A stretch of 64,000 nucleotides of DNA from Kitasatospora phosalacinea (GTDB lineage Bacteria > Actinomycetota > Actinomycetes > Streptomycetales > Streptomycetaceae). The translations under genes were made by a program, and so were the position numbers. The notes beneath the pieces are model-generated. The model was not told where the DNA came from. It saw nothing but the letters and a program-made list of their open reading frames with translations, and ran no database searches. The stretch spans positions 62,001 to 126,000 of the forward strand of contig NZ_BSSA01000004.1 of the NCBI RefSeq assembly GCF_030268885.1, in the 5' to 3' direction. Below, piece after piece: positions 15,925 to 24,110 of this stretch; within the stretch, counting starts at the first letter, position 1; every line of letters begins with the position of its first letter.

Positions 15925-18852
15925 TCAGCCGCCGAACAGGTCGCCGTAGGTCGCCATCGCCGTGGCGATGTCGGCCTGCGCCCAGAACCGGTGGTACGTG
16001 AAGACCGGCGCGGGGCCGCCGTTCAGGTACGACTGGACCTTGGCGAACGACGGGTCGTTCTTGTACCAGGACCGGATCGACAGGAAGGTCGAGGTGCTGT
16101 TGATCGGGTCGCCGTTGGGCATGGTGCCGGTCCAGCCGCTCGGCACCGAGACCGAGTCGTTGAAGCGGCTGTAGTCGGCACGGGTCTCCGGCACCGAGAT
16201 GCCCAGCGCGTCCTGGTTGTTGGCCCACATGCCGTCGAGCAGCTTCTGCGCCGCGGTCTTGGCCGCCGCGTTGCCGGACTTGGCCGCGTAGTACGACAGC
16301 AGCTTGGCGTAGGAGCCGGCCACGCCGACGTCGTTGGTGTAGTCGACGACGCTCACGTGCAGGCCGGTGTTGGCGCCCGGGGAGGCCGCGTTCCAGGTGT
16401 CCGGCTTGCCGCTCCAGGCCAGCGTGGACGGGATCTTGTAGGTGCCGTCCGCGTTGAAGGTGGTCTTGGACAGCGCCCAGGTCACCCACTTGTCCAGGAT
16501 GGCCTTGGCCTTCGGGTCGTTGCTGGAGTAGTAGTACTCCGCCATCCGCTCCAGGCCCCAGGCCTGGAAGCCGAACCACTGGTTGGAGGCCGGGTCGTGG
16601 TAGACCGGCGCCTCGTCGTAGAACATCCCGTAGAAGGTCGGGGTGCCGGCCGGCGGTGTGCCGTAGTTGCCCTCCCAGCTGTTGGTCGCACCGCCCGCGA
16701 TCGCGCCCTCGTTGGACTGCAGCCACTGGGTGAACTCGACCTGGCGGGCCATCGAGGTGGTCCAGTCCGCCTTGCCGGTGGCCGACTTGGGCGCCATCGC
16801 CGGGTTGTTGACCAGCGCGTACGCGGCCATCGGGTTCTGGTAGCCGCCGTGCGCCGCGCTGTCGCCGATCCGCCAGGACCAGCCGGCCGAGGTGTCGGTG
16901 GCGCCGCCCCAGGCGTAGTACCAGGACAGCAGGTAGTGCTCGGAGGTCTTGCCGCTGCCGGGCGCGCAGGTGCTGGCGCCGACGCAGTTGCCGATCTGCT
17001 TGAAGTACTTGTCGAAGAACGAGTACCGCAGGTAGTCGCCCATCTTGCCGGCCTTGGCCACCGTGGTGGCGACCTGCGCGCCGTTGCCCTGCGCCTTGGC
17101 CCAGGTGTCGGCCCAGTAGGCGGCCTGGATGGCCCGCGCGTCGGCGTCCGGCGCGTCGGTGTACTTCCACTGCTTGGCGTAGGAGTTGTCCTTGACGAAC
17201 AGGTCCAGGTACCCGTTCTTGCCGCCGTACGTGAACTTGTCGCAGGTGGGCTGCGGGATGGTCTCGAACACCGACTCCTGCGCGCCGCGCTGGTAGGTGT
17301 TGATGAACGACGGGCCGGTGTCGGACGGGCCCGCCTCGCACTTGCCGGGCGCGTTGCCGTAGCCGTAGACGTTGTCGACGTCCTGCAGCCAGTGCATGCC
17401 GTAGATGTCGTCGGTGCCGTACGCGCTCTTCAGCTCACCGGCGATCGGGTCGTTGCCCGCGGTGACCGAGGTGTCCAGCGCCGCCGGGTAGTCGCTCGGC
17501 AGCGGGCGCTCGGGCGCGTAGGTGGCCGGCTTGGAGGCGTTGTAGAACGAGTTGGTCGGCTGGTCGACGTGCCCCGGGATCATGTACGTCTCCATGAGCG
17601 TCCATGCCGCGTTGAACTTCGACCAGTCCTGGGTGACCCGCCCGTACTGGGCCTCCAGCCAGAGCAGGTACGAGTACGCCTCCGAGGTGGTCTCGTGCCC
17701 CTGGTCGGGGGCCTCGACCAGCAGGGTCTCCACCGAGTGGTAGGGGATGCCCTCCGGCGAGAAGTAGCCGTTCGCCGGGTCCTTGATCTTGTTGTACAGC
17801 TGCAGGAACCGGTCGTTGTACACGCCCGAGGCGGCGGCCAGTTCGGTCACCGTGACCGCCGAGGAGGTGTACCCGGTGGCGGAGGAGGTGAAGGTGGCCG
17901 AGCCGGTGGAGGAGGCGTCGGCGGTGAGCGTGACGTTCTGGGCCGTCGACCAGTTGCTCGGGGTGAAGGTCAGCGTCGCGCCGGAGCTGATCGACAGCCC
18001 GGTGTTGCCCGAGGTCCGGGTGGTGGTGACGGTGACGTTCGCGCTCGGCTGGCTGGTCAGCTTCACGGCGAAGCTGCCGGTCTTGCCCTGGTTCACCGAC
18101 AGGGTCAGCGGGGTCGCGCTGATCGCCGGACCGGCCGCGACCGTGATGCCCGCCGGGGTCGACTCGCTGCTGGCACCCAGGCTGTCGTACGCCTTGGCGT
18201 AGATCGAGTGGTTGCCGCTCGCCGCGCCCGTCCAGTTGAAGGTGTACGGGGCGGTGGTGGCGGTGCCGATCAGCGTGGTGTTGTCGTAGAACTCGACCTT
18301 GCTGATGCTCGCGCCGTCCGCCGCCGTGGCCGTGGCCGAGAGCGGGATGGCCGCCCCCGCCTGGTAGTTGGCGCCCGGGGCGGGGCTGGTCAGCGCGGTG
18401 GTCGGGGCGGCGTGCGCGCCGGTGCAGCTGGTGCCGTTGACCGCGAAGGAGGTCGGCGCGGTGTTGGTGCCGCTGTACGAGAAGTTGGCGCCCGCGGTGG
18501 CGGAGCCGCCCGCCGCGATGGTGGCGGCCCAGGCCGGGGCGGTGACGGTGACGTTCTTGCCGGACTGGCTCCAGGTGCCGTTCCAGCCGCTGCCCGAGAG
18601 CGTCTGGTTGCCGGTGTAGGAGTAGGTGAGCGTCCAGCCGTTGAGCGCGGCGGTGCCCTTGTTGTTGATCGCCACGTTGGCGGTGAAACCGCTGCCCCAG
18701 TCGTTCGTCGTGTAGTCGACGGAGCACTGGACCACGGCGGCGGAGGCCGGGACGGCGACCGCGGTCGACAGACCGGCGGCGAGCAGCGTGAGGGCGGCGG
18801 TGAGCGCCGAGACCCGGGGACGGGTCGCCCGGTTGCGGGGCGGGGAGGACAT
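15925..18852 (-). CDS. Reducing-end cellobiohydrolase, CBM2-Ig-like-GH48
   Basis: 975 residues from ATG 18852 (GAGGAG 6 bases upstream). Order: signal peptide (about 1-35), CBM2 cellulose-binding module (about 38-140, with the NDWGSGFTANV strand and surface Trp), an Ig-like module (about 145-235, KVEFYDNTTLIG), a second beta-sandwich module (about 236-332), and the GH48 domain (about 333-975). GH48 hallmarks include YHSVETLLVEAPDQGHETTSE with its catalytic Glu, and MHWLQDVDNVYGYG. It releases cellobiose processively from reducing ends and normally acts with GH6, GH9 and GH5 partners. It is divergent from the GH5 gene, and a CebR box abuts its promoter. Confidence 0.97.
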   Translation of the reverse strand: MSSPPRNRATRPRVSALTAALTLLAAGLSTAVAVPASAAVVQCSVDYTTNDWGSGFTANVAINNKGTAALNGWTLTYSYTGNQTLSGSGWNGTWSQSGKNVTVTAPAWAATIAAGGSATAGANFSYSGTNTAPTSFAVNGTSCTGAHAAPTTALTSPAPGANYQAGAAIPLSATATAADGASISKVEFYDNTTLIGTATTAPYTFNWTGAASGNHSIYAKAYDSLGASSESTPAGITVAAGPAISATPLTLSVNQGKTGSFAVKLTSQPSANVTVTTTRTSGNTGLSISSGATLTFTPSNWSTAQNVTLTADASSTGSATFTSSATGYTSSAVTVTELAAASGVYNDRFLQLYNKIKDPANGYFSPEGIPYHSVETLLVEAPDQGHETTSEAYSYLLWLEAQYGRVTQDWSKFNAAWTLMETYMIPGHVDQPTNSFYNASKPATYAPERPLPSDYPAALDTSVTAGNDPIAGELKSAYGTDDIYGMHWLQDVDNVYGYGNAPGKCEAGPSDTGPSFINTYQRGAQESVFETIPQPTCDKFTYGGKNGYLDLFVKDNSYAKQWKYTDAPDADARAIQAAYWADTWAKAQGNGAQVATTVAKAGKMGDYLRYSFFDKYFKQIGNCVGASTCAPGSGKTSEHYLLSWYYAWGGATDTSAGWSWRIGDSAAHGGYQNPMAAYALVNNPAMAPKSATGKADWTTSMARQVEFTQWLQSNEGAIAGGATNSWEGNYGTPPAGTPTFYGMFYDEAPVYHDPASNQWFGFQAWGLERMAEYYYSSNDPKAKAILDKWVTWALSKTTFNADGTYKIPSTLAWSGKPDTWNAASPGANTGLHVSVVDYTNDVGVAGSYAKLLSYYAAKSGNAAAKTAAQKLLDGMWANNQDALGISVPETRADYSRFNDSVSVPSGWTGTMPNGDPINSTSTFLSIRSWYKNDPSFAKVQSYLNGGPAPVFTYHRFWAQADIATAMATYGDLFGG

Positions 18853-19040
18853 GACGGCTCCTCGGATGGGGTGGGTGGGGGAGTCCGGGGACGGTGGTGC
18901 GTCGGGCGGATCCGGCAGGGCGTCCGGCGAGGTCGTCCGGTCCGGCGCGGCAGGTCGGAGCCTGCCGCGGGGCCGTCCCGGTGGGGTCTGCTGGGTCCTG
19001 CTGGGGTCCTGTCGGCGTGGATCCGCCGGGGGTCGTTCTG

Positions 19041-19054
19041 TGGGAGCGCTCCCA
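19041..19054. promoter_or_regulatory. CebR operator of the GH48 gene
   Basis: TGGGAGCGCTCCCA is a perfect 14-bp palindrome identical to the established CebR box of streptomycetes (LacI-family repressor released by cellobiose). It directly abuts the -10 of the GH48 promoter and would cover the transcription start. Confidence 0.92.
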
Positions 19055-19083
19055 AATATCGGGAGGGTCGTGCGCACTGTCAA
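19055..19083 (-). promoter_or_regulatory. Promoter of the GH48 gene
   Basis: On the minus strand TTGACA (19083-19078) is followed by 17 bp and GATATT (19060-19055). This is a consensus -35 with optimal spacing, about 200 bp upstream of the GH48 start. Confidence 0.75.
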
Positions 19084-19118
19084 GGGAGTGCGCAGCAGGA
19101 GTGTGCAGCCGGAGCCTG

Positions 19119-19147
19119 TTGGCAACTGCCTTGCCCCTGGCTAGGGT
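19119..19147 (+). promoter_or_regulatory. Promoter of the GH5 endoglucanase gene
   Basis: TTGGCA (19119-19124), 17 bp, then TAGGGT (19142-19147), a good match to Streptomyces vegetative (HrdB) promoters. The predicted start is near 19154, just before the second CebR box. Confidence 0.75.
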
Positions 19148-19161
19148 TCGGGGCGGGCCTG

Positions 19162-19175
19162 TGGGAGCGCGCCCA
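19162..19175. promoter_or_regulatory. CebR operator of the GH5 gene, one mismatch
   Basis: TGGGAGCGCGCCCA differs from the CebR consensus by one base (T to G at position 10). It lies about 8-21 bases past the predicted start of the GH5 transcript and 26 bp before the coding start. CebR binding would block early transcription. Confidence 0.88.
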
Positions 19176-19201
19176 CTTCCCCCCACTCCGAGGAGTCGAA
19201 C

Positions 19202-20758
19202 ATGACCCTCCGCACCACCGCCCTGGTGCTGGCCTCCGCGCTGGCCGCGACCGCTGCGACCACCCTCGCCCTCACCGGCGCCGGCCCCGCGGCCGCCGCC
19301 GGCCTCCGCTGCTCCGTCGACTACACGACGAACGACTGGGGCAGCGGCTTCACCGCGAACGTGAAACTTACCAACCCCGGCAGCACCCCGATCGACAACT
19401 GGAGCCTCGGCTACTCCTACACCGGCAACCAGACGCTCTCGGGCAGCGGCTGGAACGGCACCTGGAGCCAGTCCGGCAGGAACGTCACCGTCACCGCCCC
19501 GGCCTGGGCGGGCAGCCTCGCGGCGGGCGGCTCGGTCAGCGCGGGCGCCAACTTCTCGTACAGCGGCACCAACGCGGCCCCCGTCTCGTTCACCGTCAAC
19601 GGCGTGGCCTGCAACGGCGCGGCGGGCCCGTCGCCGTCGGCGTCCGCATCCGCGTCGGCCTCGGCTTCGCCGTCCGCTTCGGCCTCTGCCTCCGCGTCCG
19701 CGTCGCCGTCGCCCTCGGCCTCCTCCTCCGGGAGCACCGGCAGCGGCAAGGCCCCGGCGCTGCACGTCTCCGGCAACAAGCTGGTGGACGCGGGTGGTTC
19801 GCAGGTGGTCCTGCGCGGGGTGAACCGCTCCGGCATGGAGTTCATGTGCGTCCAGGGCTACGGGTTCTCGGACGGGCCGGTGGACGCCGCCTCGATCGCC
19901 GCGATCAAGAGCTGGAAGGCGAACGCCGTCCGCGTCCCGGTCAACGAGGACTGCTGGAACGGCTACGCGAACGTCAAGCCGGAGTACGCGGGCGAGAACT
20001 ACCGCACCGCGGTGAAGAACTTCGTCCTCGCGCTGCGGGACGCCGGGCTCACCCCGATCATCGACCTGCACTGGACCCAGGGCCTCTACACCGGCAACTC
20101 CTCGGGCTGCTCCGACACCAACTCGACCTGCCAGAAGCCGATGCCGGGCGCCGGTGCGGCCACCTTCTGGTCCTCCGTCGCCGACACCTTCAAGAACGAG
20201 CCGTCGGTGGTCTTCGACCTGCTCAACGAGCCCTACGCGGACCGCGCCGTCCCCGGCATCGACCAGGCGTGGAACTGCTGGCGGGACGGCGGCAGCGCCT
20301 GCCCCGGCATCAACTACCCCGTCAGCGGCATGCAGACGCTGGTCAACGCGGTCCGCACCGCCGGTGCGAACAACGTCATCCTGCTCGGTGGCCTGGCCTA
20401 CTCCAACGACCTCGGCCAGTGGCTGGCCCACAAGCCCACCGACCCGGCGGGCAACCTGGCCGCGTCCTGGCACGTGTACAACTTCAACACCTGTGCCAGC
20501 CAGTCCTGTTGGAACTCGACCGTGGCGCCGCTGGCCGCCCAGGTCCCGGTGGTGGTCGGCGAGATCGGCGAGAACGACTGCGCCCACTCCTTCATCGACC
20601 AGGTGATGTCCTGGGCCGACGCCGCCAAGGTCTCCTATCTCGGCTGGACGTGGAACACCTGGGACTGCGGCCAGGGTCCGTCGCTGATCTCCGACTTCAA
20701 CGGCACCCCGACCGCGTTCGGCCTCGGCCTCAAGAACCACCTGGCCGCGGTGAACTGA
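19202..20758 (+). CDS. Secreted endo-1,4-beta-glucanase, CBM2-linker-GH5
   Basis: 518 residues. Signal peptide about 1-35, CBM2 about 37-142, a Ser/Ala/Pro linker about 143-183, then a GH5 barrel to the end. Catalytic residues: acid/base Glu in DLLNEPY and nucleophile Glu in VVGEIGEND. The barrel carries several Cys pairs. It cuts internal bonds of cellulose, giving chain ends for the GH48 enzyme encoded opposite. The CBM2 is nearly identical to that of the GH48 protein. AGGAG lies 6 bases before the ATG. Regulated by CebR as judged from the operator. Confidence 0.95.
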   Translation: MTLRTTALVLASALAATAATTLALTGAGPAAAAGLRCSVDYTTNDWGSGFTANVKLTNPGSTPIDNWSLGYSYTGNQTLSGSGWNGTWSQSGRNVTVTAPAWAGSLAAGGSVSAGANFSYSGTNAAPVSFTVNGVACNGAAGPSPSASASASASASPSASASASASASPSPSASSSGSTGSGKAPALHVSGNKLVDAGGSQVVLRGVNRSGMEFMCVQGYGFSDGPVDAASIAAIKSWKANAVRVPVNEDCWNGYANVKPEYAGENYRTAVKNFVLALRDAGLTPIIDLHWTQGLYTGNSSGCSDTNSTCQKPMPGAGAATFWSSVADTFKNEPSVVFDLLNEPYADRAVPGIDQAWNCWRDGGSACPGINYPVSGMQTLVNAVRTAGANNVILLGGLAYSNDLGQWLAHKPTDPAGNLAASWHVYNFNTCASQSCWNSTVAPLAAQVPVVVGEIGENDCAHSFIDQVMSWADAAKVSYLGWTWNTWDCGQGPSLISDFNGTPTAFGLGLKNHLAAVN

Positions 20759-20789
20759 CACTCCGTCAGGTACCGCGCGGCCGCGCCGC

Positions 20790-21164
20790 TCACACCGACC
20801 GCCACCGGCGGGCGGATGCGTGCAGCGCGGCCGCCGCGCCCGCGCCGAACCAGCAGACCTCGAACGCCACCCGGGCCGCGCCGTGCAGCGGCAGGTCGGC
20901 CGTCGGGGCCGCGAACCAACCCCACAGCAGGGCGAAACCGGCCACCGCGGCACACGCGAACAGCAGCCGGACCGGCTTCCGCGGCGGGCGGACCGGCCCC
21001 TGCGGCGGACGGACCGCCTCCTGCGGCGGGTGGGCGCGGAGCCTGCGCAGCGGCAGGCTCCAGGCCCACCAGCCGACCGCCACGTACACCGCCAGCTCCG
21101 CCGCGAACGCCGCCACGTCGAGCGGCGTCAGACCGCCCGTGCCGCCACCGCTGCCGTTCGCCAT
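20790..21164 (-). CDS. YrdB-like (DUF2568) small membrane protein
   Basis: 124 residues from ATG 21164, with a GGGGGG run 6 bases upstream that decides the start over an ATG at 21185. Four hydrophobic helices fit the YrdB family (PF10823), with a basic Pro-rich loop between helices 2 and 3. Function is unknown in the family. A perfect palindrome GGTAG-CA-CTACC lies 46 bp upstream (21210-21221). Confidence 0.75.
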   Translation of the reverse strand: MANGSGGGTGGLTPLDVAAFAAELAVYVAVGWWAWSLPLRRLRAHPPQEAVRPPQGPVRPPRKPVRLLFACAAVAGFALLWGWFAAPTADLPLHGAARVAFEVCWFGAGAAAALHASARRWRSV

Positions 21165-21505
21165 TTCCAACCCCCCGTGAATCATTCTAGATGTGAACGA
21201 TAGTGGGAAGGTAGCACTACCGGGAGGAGCGGCGTCAAGGGGGCGGCCGGACCAGCTCGGTGCGGGTCGGCGACGGACGGGACGGCGACGGACGGGTCGG
21301 CGACGGGCGGGTGGGCGGCCTCGCGGCCGTGGGGCGCGGGTTCCGGCCCGAGTGCCGGGAGCCGTTCCGCGGAAGGGTGTTGGCGATCCGTCGACCGGCT
21401 CCGCGGGACAGCGGGCCGTCCGTCCGCCGGACCGGCTCCGGGGCCGCCGCCGCCGTGATCGAACCCGCGATCGGGGCACCGGCGGCCGCGGCTAGTCTTC
21501 CGATC
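21165..21505. other. Divergent intergenic region with 15-bp tandem repeat
   Basis: No gene is supported in these 341 bp. The left end is relatively A/T-rich and holds a candidate minus-strand -10 (TAGAAT, 21189-21184) and the GGTAG-CA-CTACC palindrome at 21210-21221. Three 15-bp units, each close to GTCGGCGACGGACGG, run from 21266 to 21310. The rest is plain GC-rich sequence. Confidence 0.55.
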
Positions 21506-22117
21506 ATGGCTATGACACCTGACGAGTTCTACGACCACGCACGCGCGGCCGCCGACGGCGAACTCCGGCTCCCGCTGGCCCGGATGACGGGCTGGGAGAT
21601 CAGCCCGTTCGAGCCGGAGGGGCTGCGCGTCTCGCCGCTGCGCCCGCCGGTGCTGCCCGAGCCGCCGCGGCACGGCGAGGACCCGGCGGACTGCGGGATG
21701 TGCCGGGACCGCGACGAGGGGCTGTGGTTCACCGACCACTGGCGGTTGGGTCAGGTCACGGGCGTCGGCGTGCCGCTGGCGCTGATGCTGTACCCGCGCG
21801 ACCACTACGACCTGGCGGAACTTCCCGACGAGCTGGCCGCCGAGATGGGCGTGCTCACCACCCACGTAGTCCGCCAGGTGCAGGCGCTGCCGCACGTCTC
21901 CCGGGCCCACGTCTACCGCCTGGGCGACGGCGCCGCGCACCTGCATCTCTGGTTCTACGCCCGCCCGGCGGGCCAGGGCCAACTGCTCGGCTCCTGGCTG
22001 CCGGTCTGGGACGACCTGCTGCCGGAGTACCCGGCCGAGGTGGCCCGGGCGGACGCGGAGGCCGTCGCCGACGCCCTGGTCGCCTCGTACGGCGGCCGTC
22101 GCACGGCGGCCGCCTGA
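21506..22117 (+). CDS. HIT-like superfamily protein
   Basis: 203 residues. A CGMC pair near residue 55 may bind metal. The C-terminal half has a HIT-like core: YPRDHYDLAELPDE, a long helix, then AHLHLWFYARP. The latter keeps two His of the H-x-H-x-H motif, with Trp replacing the third, so classical HIT nucleotide hydrolase chemistry may be altered. Members of the superfamily act on nucleoside phosphates. ATG 21506 is chosen; ATG 21512 is equally possible. It converges on the aldo/keto reductase gene. Confidence 0.75.
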   Translation: MAMTPDEFYDHARAAADGELRLPLARMTGWEISPFEPEGLRVSPLRPPVLPEPPRHGEDPADCGMCRDRDEGLWFTDHWRLGQVTGVGVPLALMLYPRDHYDLAELPDELAAEMGVLTTHVVRQVQALPHVSRAHVYRLGDGAAHLHLWFYARPAGQGQLLGSWLPVWDDLLPEYPAEVARADAEAVADALVASYGGRRTAAA

Positions 22118-22122
22118 ACTGC

Positions 22123-22168
22123 CGCCCGGTGGGCGGGGGTCGGTGCGTCGCCCGCCGCTCACCGGGCG
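22123..22168. terminator. Convergent-gene hairpin
   Basis: Outer arms of 9 bp (22123-22131 and 22160-22168) with further G/C pairing inside, between the ends of the HIT-like gene and the aldo/keto reductase gene. Probably a two-way terminator. Confidence 0.5.
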
Positions 22169-22184
22169 TGGGCCCCGCCGGGGC

Positions 22185-23177
22185 TCACCAGGCGTACGCC
22201 TCGGGGGCGGGCTTGGCGCCGTTGGGACCGGGCGCGGGGAAGATCGCGTCCAGCTCGGCGAGGGTGTCGGGGTCGAGCGTGATCCGCAGGGCGTGCACGG
22301 CGCCGTCGAGCTGCTCGACCGTCCGCGGCCCGACGATCGGGCCGGTCACCCCGTCCTGGGCGAGCAGCCAGGCCAGCCCGACGTGGGCCGGGTCCTCGCC
22401 GAGCCCGGCGCACAGCCCCTCGTACGCCTCGACGGCCTCCCGCCGGTCCGCGAGGGCGGCGGCCCAGACGCCCGAGCCGCTGCGGACCGCGAGCCCCTCG
22501 CGCTGCTTGCGCAGCACGCCGCTGAGCACGCCGCCGTGCAGCGGCGAGTACGGGATCACGCCCAGCCCGTAGTGCCGGGCGGCGGGCAGCACCTCCAGTT
22601 CGGCCCAGCGGGACATCAGGTTGTAGATCGACTGCTCGGCGACCAGGCCGAGGAAGTGCCGCGACCGGGCCGCCTCCTGGGCCTGGGCGAGGTGCCAGCC
22701 CGCGAAGTTGGAGGAGCCGAAGTAGAGCACCTTGCCCTGCTGGCGCAGGACGCCGAACGCCTCCCAGATCTCCTCCCACGGGGTGTGCCGGTCGATGTGG
22801 TGCATCTGGAACAGGTCGATCCGGTCGGTCCGCAACCGCTTCAGCGAGGCGTCGACCGCGCGCCGGATGTGCAGCGCGGAGAGCCCGCCCTCGTTGGGCC
22901 GCTCCCCCGTCGGAAGGTACGCCTTGGTGGCGAGGACCGTCCGGTCGCGGCGGTCGCCGCCCTGGGCGAACCAGCGGCCGATGATCTGCTCGGTGAGGCC
23001 CTCGCCCTGCTGCGGGCCGTACGCGTCGGCCGTGTCGAAGAAGTTGACGCCGTGCTCGTGCGCCCGGTCCATGATCGCGCGGCTGTCCTCCTCGGAGGTC
23101 CGCGTGCCGAAGTTCATGGTGCCGAGGACGAGCCGGGACACCGAGAGGCCGCTGCGGCCGAGACGGGTGTACTCCAT
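22185..23177 (-). CDS. Aldo/keto reductase
   Basis: 330 residues in an AKR barrel. N-terminal LGRSGLSVSRLVLGTMNFG, then the catalytic FDTADAYG with Asp and Tyr, a Lys in ATKAYL, and QMHHIDRHTPWEE with the active-site His. The C-terminal cofactor segment (GPRTVEQLDG) fits NADPH binding. The natural carbonyl substrate is unknown. It is divergent from a TetR gene, whose product probably represses it through the 23236-23259 site. Confidence 0.93.
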   Translation of the reverse strand: MEYTRLGRSGLSVSRLVLGTMNFGTRTSEEDSRAIMDRAHEHGVNFFDTADAYGPQQGEGLTEQIIGRWFAQGGDRRDRTVLATKAYLPTGERPNEGGLSALHIRRAVDASLKRLRTDRIDLFQMHHIDRHTPWEEIWEAFGVLRQQGKVLYFGSSNFAGWHLAQAQEAARSRHFLGLVAEQSIYNLMSRWAELEVLPAARHYGLGVIPYSPLHGGVLSGVLRKQREGLAVRSGSGVWAAALADRREAVEAYEGLCAGLGEDPAHVGLAWLLAQDGVTGPIVGPRTVEQLDGAVHALRITLDPDTLAELDAIFPAPGPNGAKPAPEAYAW

Positions 23178-23235
23178 GTGCTTCCACCTTCCTGGGCGGC
23201 GAAAGTTGCGTCGAGCGGGATGCGAGGAAGCTACA

Positions 23236-23259
23236 ACTTGCTACATGCGTGATGCAAGT
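23236..23259. promoter_or_regulatory. Probable TetR operator between reductase and regulator
   Basis: ACTTGC (23236-23241) and GCAAGT (23254-23259) form an inverted repeat with a 12-bp spacer inside the 118-bp divergent promoter region. A size of 24 bp suits a TetR-family dimer pair. Confidence 0.6.
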
Positions 23260-23295
23260 AGATGCCGAAGGATGACAGCTGCGTATGCTTTTCCC

Positions 23296-23934
23296 ATGGA
23301 GGCACAGACAGAAGGGCAGGGGCGGACGCCGGACGGGCCGCGGGGGAGGTCGGCGCCCACCGGCGGTCGGCCGCTGCGCGCGGACGCCGAGCGGACGGTG
23401 GCGGCGATCCTGGAGGCGGCCGAACGCACGCTCGGCCAGGACCCGGCGGCCACCATGGAGCAGATCGCCGAGGCCGCGGGCGTGGCCCGCACCACCGTGC
23501 ACCGGCGCTTCGCCACCCGCGAGGCGCTCGTCGACGCGCTCGCCCTGTGGGCCGCCCGCCGGTTCGCCACGGCGGTGGAGGCCGCCCACCCCGACACCGC
23601 CCCGCCACTGGTCGCGCTCTACCAGACCACCGCCAACGTGCTGGCCATCAAGGCCAGTTGGGGGTTCGCGATGAGCCAGGGCAGCTCGGCCAACCTCGAG
23701 GTCGCCCACATCCACGCCGAGGTGCGGGACACCTGCGAGCGACTGTTCCGCCGCGCCCGGGAGGCGGGCGTCCTGCGCCCGGACGTCGACATCGCCTGGA
23801 CGCGCCGCGTCTACTACGCCCTGATCCACGAGGCCGCGCAGCAGCAGGACGCGAAGGGCCCCGACGCCCTCGCCACCCTCGTGGTGGACACCCTGCTGCG
23901 GGGGGCCGGGAGCCCGCACCCCGACCGCCTGTGA
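23296..23934 (+). CDS. TetR family regulator
   Basis: 212 residues. An N-terminal extension of about 30 residues precedes the HTH (MEQIAEAAGVARTTVHRRF at about 53-71). The C-terminal ligand domain is all-helical, with a WGFAMSQG segment. It is divergent from the aldo/keto reductase gene and likely controls both through the inverted repeat between them. The inducer is unknown. Confidence 0.9.
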   Translation: MEAQTEGQGRTPDGPRGRSAPTGGRPLRADAERTVAAILEAAERTLGQDPAATMEQIAEAAGVARTTVHRRFATREALVDALALWAARRFATAVEAAHPDTAPPLVALYQTTANVLAIKASWGFAMSQGSSANLEVAHIHAEVRDTCERLFRRAREAGVLRPDVDIAWTRRVYYALIHEAAQQQDAKGPDALATLVVDTLLRGAGSPHPDRL

Positions 23935-24003
23935 TCCGACCGCCCGCGGTCCGGCCGCCGTCGGCGTGACTCCGGCCGCCCCGGCGGGAGTTGCGCCAGA
24001 GGC

Positions 24004-24034
24004 GGGGCAGCCGGGGCAGCCGGGGCAGCCGGGG
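24004..24034. repeat. 9-bp tandem repeat
   Basis: About three and a half copies of GGGGCAGCC lie between the TetR gene and the convergent DeoR gene. No coding role. Confidence 0.7.
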
Positions 24035-24050
24035 CCAGTCTGCGATCAGG

Positions 24051-24110
24051 CCCGGTCTGCGGTCAGGTCGGGCCCGGTCTGCGGTCAGGTCGGGCCCGGT
24101 CTGCGGTCAG
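24051..24110. repeat. 22-bp tandem repeat spanning the DeoR stop codon
   Basis: Two full units of 22 bp (24051-24072, 24073-24094) and a 16-bp partial unit (24095-24110); a decayed copy precedes them at about 24035-24050. Each unit starts CCCGGTCTGCGGTCAG. The last unit contains the stop codon of the minus-strand DeoR gene (24107-24109). Confidence 0.85.

Noticed and set aside
15991..21180. A plus-strand open frame of about 1,700 codons opposite the GH48 gene and across the GH5 gene
   Set aside because: It is a shadow: high-GC codon bias of the real genes removes stops in other frames. Third-position bias and clear domains belong to the opposite strand and another frame.
21266..21310. 15-bp repeats as an iteron-type replication origin
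   Set aside because: Only three imperfect GC-rich copies, with no Rep gene or A/T-rich unwinding region.
24004..24110. CRISPR-like array
   Set aside because: Units are contiguous 9- and 22-bp repeats without unique spacers, and no cas gene is nearby.
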